Source of the DNA: Lycocorax pyrrhopterus obiensis
Lineage: Eukaryota > Chordata > Aves > Passeriformes > Paradisaeidae
DNA length: 64,000 bases
Direction: 5' to 3'
NCBI GenBank assembly: GCA_014706295.1
Contig: JACSVZ010000003.1
Coordinates: forward strand, 1,641,047 to 1,705,046
Shown: piece by piece, positions 59,073 through 64,000 of the stretch
How the letters are laid out: each line of letters opens with the position of its first letter
How positions within the stretch are numbered: position 1 is the first letter of the stretch
Translations under genes and position numbers: made by a program
Notes under the pieces: generated by a model
What the model saw: only the letters and a program-made list of their open reading frames with translations
Database searches by the model: none
What the model was told of the DNA's origin: nothing

Positions 59073-59763
59073 AGCATCCTCCACCTCAGCCAGTCCTCAC
59101 TTCCCCTGTTCTGCTTCCTCCTCATTCCCTGCCTGTTTGGAACCCCCTACAAAGCCATCATTAAAACTCCTTCTGGGCTGTGCTGGAAAATGTTTCAGTT
59201 GGATTCTGCTGGGTGTCCCTCACCATCCCCCATCCTGTCTGTGTCGTGTTTCCCCTCTCCCCCTCTTCCCTCTCCTAAATCCTCCCAAGCATTTAGGATT
59301 CTGTGTTTTTGCAGCTTCCAAGAGGTTCTGTGACCCGGAGTGAGTGCAATTAGGAGCCTCCATTCGGTTCCTAATGCAGTGCTGTGACCTTGCTGGTCCT
59401 GCTGCACTTTGGCTTCTGCAAATCCCCTGTGGTCCATCCTCGAATGAGGAGCCCTGGATAGACTCTCTCTGTGGGTATTTCCTGACCTTCAGGGTGTTTT
59501 CCCAGCCTTAGCAAAGCCAAATCATTTTTTTCCCTGTCTGAGCTGATACAGAAGCTGGAATAAGGGCAGGATCCCCAGAGCTGTGGTGTTTGGCTGGGCT
59601 CCAAGCAAAGACCTCCAGGCAGAGGCTTGCTGCTCTTCCGCCTTTCTGGATGAGCGAATCCTTCATCCTCAGCAATAGGATAAATATTTCTGCTGCTCTC
59701 TCCTGCAGCCCTTCATGATAATCTTCAGCTGCAACTGCAGGAGTTGGTGTGTCATGTGCAAAG
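59073..59763. other. Unique DNA, no gene seen
   Basis: About 690 bases; no recognised exon or repeat. Confidence 0.45.
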
Positions 59764-59827
59764 GTCGGTCAGGGGTTGGACTCAATGGTCTTGGAGGTCT
59801 TTTCCAGCCTAAATGATCCTGTGATTC
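59764..59827 (+). mobile_element. CR1 LINE 3' tail, very short copy
   Basis: GGGTTGGACTCAATGGTCTT, TTTTCCAGCCTAAATGATCC, TGTGATTC. About 64 bases. Confidence 0.78.
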
Positions 59828-60371
59828 AAAGCAGCTTCCCTGAGACCAACCCTGGTGGGGGAATGAGGGGATGCCAGCCCCCAGCCCCCCTGTCCTGTGC
59901 TGTGTCCCGGCATTCCCATGGCAGTTTGTCCTGGCGGCCCCAAAAGCAGCTGCAGAGCTGGTGGGGTAGCCTGGTGCGACCAGGGCTCCTCTGCTCGGAT
60001 CTGGGGCTGCTGCTCCAGAGCTGGGGCAGATCTGAGTGGCTGCTGCTTGCTGGAGGAAACAGGAGGATTCCTGTTTCTGTGGGTTTGGCATTTGGTCAGC
60101 TTTCCCTGGAGCTCCCAGGAGAAAGACGGAAGCACCGTCAGAGGCGGTGTCAGTGCTCCACCTTGGGGGATGGCAGTGAGGTTTGGGTGCTCTGCGTGAT
60201 CACTTCTGCTTTAACCAACTCTGATTTATTTGACTGTAGCTGTGACATTGGATTTCCTTCTTCTCGTGCTTTGATTTGAGGCAATTGCAGCAAGTTATGT
60301 TGCTTGAGATATTTTTATACAGATAGAATTAATTATATATATATATATAATATATTATTAATTGGTTCCTG
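59828..60371. other. Unique DNA ending in a (TA)n stretch
   Basis: No exon recognised. 60328-60362 is an AT-only run (TTAATTATATATATATATAT and on) just before the next CR1. Confidence 0.4.
60328..60362. repeat. (TA)n microsatellite, near-palindromic
   Basis: TTAATTA on the left and TATTAATT on the right flank the TA run, giving a weak inverted repeat. Confidence 0.85.
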
Positions 60372-60468
60372 CTCTAGTGGAAGGTGTCCCTGCCCATGGC
60401 AAGAGGATGGAATGAGATGAGCTTTAATGCTTCTTCCAACACAAACCATTCCATGATTCCATGATTCC
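60372..60468 (+). mobile_element. CR1 LINE 3' end, short copy
   Basis: CTCTAGTGGAAGGTGTCCCT, GAATGAGATGAGCTTTAATG, and the tail CCATTCCATGATTCCATGAT with the tail octamer duplicated. Confidence 0.85.
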
Positions 60469-60823
60469 AGTTGCCCAGGCAGGAGGAGGAAGGTGGGATC
60501 CTGCTGCCCACCCCACCAGCATTCCAACATCCCACAGCAGCAGCTTTGGGACAGCAGGAGCTGCTGAGGGATGCTCAGCTCAGCCAACTCAGCTGGAAGG
60601 AGCAGCATCTCTGGGCTGACCCAGGTTCCTTCCCCCTTTTCCTGGGCTTTGAGGCGTTTATATAATTCCGCACAGCGATAAAAAATTGGGCCGCGCTGTG
60701 TTCCTGCCTCAAGCTGAGCACTCGGGCAGGGATTGTTCCCACAGCCTCGATCAATGGGCAGGAAATAATGTCCTGGCAAAGTGCAGAGCCCGTCCCTCTC
60801 CGTGCTCTGCCATCCCTGTGTTG
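60469..60823. other. Unique spacer between two CR1 copies
   Basis: No exon recognised. A long minus-strand ORF crosses this spacer and both flanking CR1 copies; rejected as a gene. Confidence 0.4.
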
Positions 60824-60980
60824 GCACTGCCCAGGCTCCCCAGGGGAATGGGCACGGCCCCAGGGCTGCCAGAGCTCCAGGAGCATTTGGACAGCGCTCC
60901 CAGAGATGGGGTGGGAATGTTGGGGTGTCTGGGTGATCTTTGTGGGTCCCTCCCAGCTCAGGACATTCCGTGATTCCGTG
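60824..60980 (+). mobile_element. CR1 LINE fragment, 'GCTGGGCACTGCCC' type
   Basis: TTGGCACTGCCCAGGCTCCC, GGGCACGGCCCCAGGGCTGC, and the tail ACATTCCGTGATTCCGTGAA. About 157 bases. Confidence 0.88.
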
Positions 60981-62494
60981 AAAAATCCCCAGGCTGTGAT
61001 CTGGGATTGCACCTGGGCAAGGTGATGCAGGCTTTGCTCTGGAAATGCCAGAGCACTGAAAGCCCACGGGAGCCAGGACTTTGGGGCAGCATTTTGTGTA
61101 AGGCAGGAGGGGGGAAAAATGAGAGGGAGGGATTTGGGGGTTAAATGCTGCCCGGGGATAGGCAGAGGGAGACTTCCTCTTGCTTGGCACAATTTTTGCA
61201 GCACTTGTAAGCTGATAAAATTGTCTTTGTGAATTATTTTTGATGTCTGCGAACAGAAAATTGGGAAATTTGGATTGCCCCATGGGTTTTGCCATGTTCA
61301 GGCTCCTGTTGGCAATAGCAGTGGGGTTGGCTTTTGCTCCTGGGAGCTTTATAAAACATGGGACTTTATTATAAATTGGCTGTTGAAGTCCAGCCTCGTT
61401 AGTGATCAGATCCCAGAGCTTTGGAGAAGGGGCTCCGGCCTTCTGGAGTGCAGGCAGCTGGGACAGCCTGGAGAGGCTGCTGGGATGCTGGTGGGAGGAG
61501 CGCAGATTCTCACCTGGAGAGAGAGGTGCTGAAGGAGGCCAGAGAGTGCCCTGGAAAGCCCCAGGGACACGGCTCAGGGCAGCAGGAGCAGCCTGGTGTC
61601 CCTCTCCCAGCGAGTGTCTGGGGTGTGGAATGCTCTGTCCTTGGGACAGATATCCATATTGTGCAGGGACAATATCCAAAGCTCAGGGAATGTGCCCACA
61701 CTGCTGGAGACCCTTTGTGTGCCCAGCGTGGAAGGCACTGTGGGAATACTTGAAACTTTTGTGTCAGAAAGTGGATTTTGAGGAGGTTTTGGTCACTTTC
61801 TGTGCTGGTAGAAAAGTGGCTTCAATTTTCTTGCCAGGTCTTTTGGAGCTGGGCTGTGGTGTGAGCCCGTGCCATCGCTGTGGTGCCTCTGCGCACCCTC
61901 CTGGGATGGAGCCCTTGGAATCCTGCCTGTTCCCATTCCCGTTTTCCTACCAGCTGTTCTGGAGGCTTCCCTGATGCCGGGTGTGTTTTCAAACCTCTGT
62001 CCAGGCTCAGCAGCTCCCCAGCCTGTTCATGGGAGCTGCCCTGCTCCCAGCACCTCAGCTGGCAGCTCACCTTCCTTGGGAAGCTCTCAGCTGGCTTCCC
62101 CTGGCTGCTCTGACTGTCCTTTGTCCTTGGTGGCCGCTCCCTCTCCTGGCTCCAGCAGCTGCTCCTCGTGCTTGTCAGAGCTCTGAGCTGTGCGTGCTCC
62201 GGGCTGGGTTGCAGAGGGACCAAATGGTGACGCTGGGAGATGCTGCCCTGGTGCTTTGTGAGCCACTTGGGGTTTGCTCCGTGCCGCGTTTCCCTCGGAT
62301 TTTCTCCCGTTGTCCCTGGGCAGTGAGGTTGGTGCTGCTGTGGAGGATCAGCCCTATCCCTGAGCTGTGCCCCCTGTCCCATCACATCCGTCCTGGGTAG
62401 GTTCCCCACGAGTCCTGGTGTGACACCGTGCTGTGCTCTGCTCCTGCTCCCACTCCGGGTTGATGATCTTGTCCCGTTTATCCAGATCCTTGCC
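60981..62494. other. Unique DNA up to the ERV border
   Basis: About 1.5 kb with no recognised exon or CR1 copy. The ERV LTR begins at 62495. Confidence 0.45.
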
Positions 62495-63343
62495 TGTCCT
62501 GGTTTGAAAGACAGGTGTCTGTCAAGGAAGGCAGAAGCCTCCCCTGAAATGGAAAATGCAACCCCCTTCCCTCCGAATTATTATAATTTTGAAATTAAGG
62601 GGCTTTCAGGCAAAGATATGAGGGGTAGGAATAACAGTTCTTTACTAATATATATATATGTATGACAAGGCAAACAAACAACAATAACTCTGGCAGTAAC
62701 AGCAAACACAACCACAAACCCAGTGCCAGCCCCTCTCGGCTGTCGGGCACCCCTCCCCCCTTCGGTGCAGTTCCAGTCACAGCTGGCGGGGGCGGCTCAG
62801 GGTCCCGGGAAAGGATGGACGAAAAGCTTCACAAACCCTCTGGGTGGCTGATCCCGGTGTCCGGCCGGACCCTCGGGAGCAGCAGGCTGGAGCAACAGAG
62901 ACAAGCAGAGATCCCGGGTGGCAGATGAGATGTAGCAAACTGCGGGGCTGAGTGGGAGCGCCGGGAGGTCTCAGCTGGCGAGGGTGTGCGGGCTACAGTG
63001 CAGCGAAGGGGTCCAAGAGGCAGCAGGAGCAAAGCGGCTGCGGCCCGGCTCGCAGCAGGGCAGGGAAAAGGTGGGCTTCGGAATCCGGGTTTCTCAGGTG
63101 GAAGGAAAAAAAAACCGCCGAAAAGAAGAAACCTCCAGCTCTGACCCACACCTTCCTCACTCTGCGGGCACCAGCAAACCCTGCTCCCCCACCCCCCAGG
63201 TGAAAAACAAGTAGCTAGTTGTACCCCCGCCCTCTGTGGCTGGCCCTTTTGTTCTTCTTAAGCACCCAGCGATTCGTCCCCTTGGAAAACAGATATGGGG
63301 AAAATTCTTTAAGAGAAAAAAAAAAAAACAGGAGAACTCATCA
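62495..63343 (-). mobile_element. ERV 3' LTR
   Basis: The plus-strand start TGTCCTGGTTTGAAAGACAG gives the LTR 3' end (...CCAGGACA) and matches an LTR type I recognise as common in songbirds. On the minus strand it contains an AGTAAA signal (62641-62646) beside a TATATA run (62647-62658) and a GC-rich section at 62750-63080. The other border is less certain. I placed it at a TG preceded by a G-rich tract (TTGGGGGTT, a possible polypurine tract); a border near 63180 after another G-rich run is the alternative. Confidence 0.75.
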
Positions 63344-63492
63344 AACCCCCAACATTATCCACCCCGAATTTTTCCCATACTAACATGTTACATCAAACTT
63401 AACCCTTTCAACCATATACACACATGCATCACCCTAACTATATACATATATATACATGCAGATACTGATACAAGTACAGTGCCATGGGTAGT
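63344..63492 (-). other. Spacer between integrase stop and LTR
   Basis: About 150 AT-rich bases with TA-rich runs (TATACATATATATACATGCA on the plus strand). A G-rich tract next to the LTR border could be the polypurine tract. No env coding sequence. Confidence 0.6.
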
Positions 63493-63999
63493 TCACCCTA
63501 AAACAAGGTCCCCTTGAGGTATGCATCGGGTCTCTCCATCCTTTTGCATCACCCACCAGGTGCAACCTGGTCTCTGAGCAAAGACAACCCCACGGATGGG
63601 TTTGTCTTTGCTCGAGGCAGAATTAACCCAAACAGTTTTTCCAAGCATACCTCTCATGTGTACCACTGGAACCTTATCCCCATCTGTTGTTTGTAGGGGT
63701 TCAGATTGGGCAGGGCCTGCTCGGTTGGTGGAGCCTCGGGTGTTCACTAACCAGGTGGCTTTTGCTAAATGCATCTCCCAGTTTTTGAACGTCCCCCCGC
63801 CCAGTGCCTTCAAGGTGGTTTTCAGCAATCCATTACACCGCTCAACCTTCCCAGCTGCTGGTGCATGGTAAGGGATATGGTACACCCATTCAATGCCATG
63901 TTCTCTAGCCCAGGTGTTTATAAGGCTGTTCTTGAAATGAGTCCCGTTGTCAGATTCAATTCTCTCAGGGGTACCATGCCTCCACAGGACTTGCTTTTC
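63493..63999 (-). CDS. pol: Retroviral integrase C-terminal part (pol), partial
   Basis: The minus-strand frame is open from the window edge to a stop at 63493, giving 168 visible residues. It shows the SDNGTH motif (second catalytic Asp, codon 63949-63951) and the catalytic Glu in GKVERCN (codon 63841-63843). They are 35 residues apart, the D(35)E spacing of retroviral integrases. The C-terminal part with GCTWWVMQ and TRCIPQGDLV resembles the DNA-binding domain. In life this enzyme inserts viral cDNA into host DNA. The N-terminal zinc-binding region, the first catalytic Asp and the rest of pol lie outside the window. No frameshift or stop is visible inside this segment, which suggests a fairly young insertion. 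Family assignment to ERVL-like (class III) is by resemblance and could be wrong. Confidence 0.85.
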   Translation of the reverse strand, partial: EKQVLWRHGTPERIESDNGTHFKNSLINTWAREHGIEWVYHIPYHAPAAGKVERCNGLLKTTLKALGGGTFKNWEMHLAKATWLVNTRGSTNRAGPAQSEPLQTTDGDKVPVVHMRGMLGKTVWVNSASSKDKPIRGVVFAQRPGCTWWVMQKDGETRCIPQGDLVLG

Positions 64000-64000
64000 A

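Larger units (their letters stand above)
62495..64000 (-). mobile_element. Endogenous retrovirus, 3' part (minus strand), runs off the window
   Basis: In minus-strand order: pol integrase C-terminus, a short spacer of about 150 bases, then the 3' LTR ending in ...CCAGGACA. The spacer is far too short for an env gene, so the element is either env-less by nature, as in ERVL-like families, or has lost env. The integrase and LTR style resemble abundant passerine ERVs. The 5' LTR, gag and the rest of pol are beyond 64000. Confidence 0.85.

Noticed and set aside
60333..61679. 448-codon minus-strand ORF
   Set aside because: It runs through two antisense CR1 fragments (60372-60468 and 60824-60980) and unique spacer, resembles no known protein, and ends in a TA microsatellite.
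62750..63080. GC-rich, CpG-bearing block as a host promoter island
   Set aside because: It lies inside the ERV LTR, whose own promoter region explains the composition.

Overview
The window looks like bird nuclear DNA, most likely from a passerine. Almost all of it is non-coding. It is littered with 5'-truncated CR1 LINE copies: about 36 recognisable fragments, 22 on the plus strand and 14 on the minus strand. They share the short CR1 3' tail (forms of ATTCCATGATTCTGTGATT) that is typical of avian genomes. No bacterial-style gene organisation, rRNA, tRNA or CRISPR array was seen.

Only one cellular coding exon can be supported, at 24934-25142 on the plus strand. It has a polypyrimidine tract and AG before it and a GT donor after it. 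It encodes the C-terminal half of a PH domain that matches OSBP2 (ORP4), an oxysterol/PI4P-binding protein, better than its paralogue OSBP. The rest of the window is therefore read as intron of this gene on either side: at least 24.9 kb upstream and possibly more than 37 kb downstream. Neither neighbouring exon was found.

Layout. 1-14.4 kb: intronic DNA with seven CR1 fragments. 14.47-16.01 kb: a 38-40 bp GC-rich minisatellite of about 39 units with a higher-order duplication; it creates long false ORFs in all six frames. 17.6-17.83 kb: a second minisatellite with an exact 36 bp period. 19-24.5 kb: CR1s and intron. 24.9 kb: the OSBP2 exon. 26.4-26.6 kb: a third minisatellite (30-31 bp). 27.5-61 kb: many more CR1s separated by unique DNA, including AT-rich blocks that look like candidate conserved or regulatory elements. 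62.5-64 kb: the 3' end of an endogenous retrovirus on the minus strand. It consists of an LTR and then the open C-terminal part of a pol integrase with D(35)E spacing, running off the window edge. There is no room for an env gene, which suggests an ERVL-like, env-less family.

The parts do not form a pathway. One gene's introns have been populated by CR1 retrotransposons, tandem repeats and a retrovirus. The observations most worth checking are the higher-order structure of the large minisatellite, the open integrase frame, inverted CR1 pairs flanking the exon, and a few GATA-motif or AT-rich blocks that may be enhancers.
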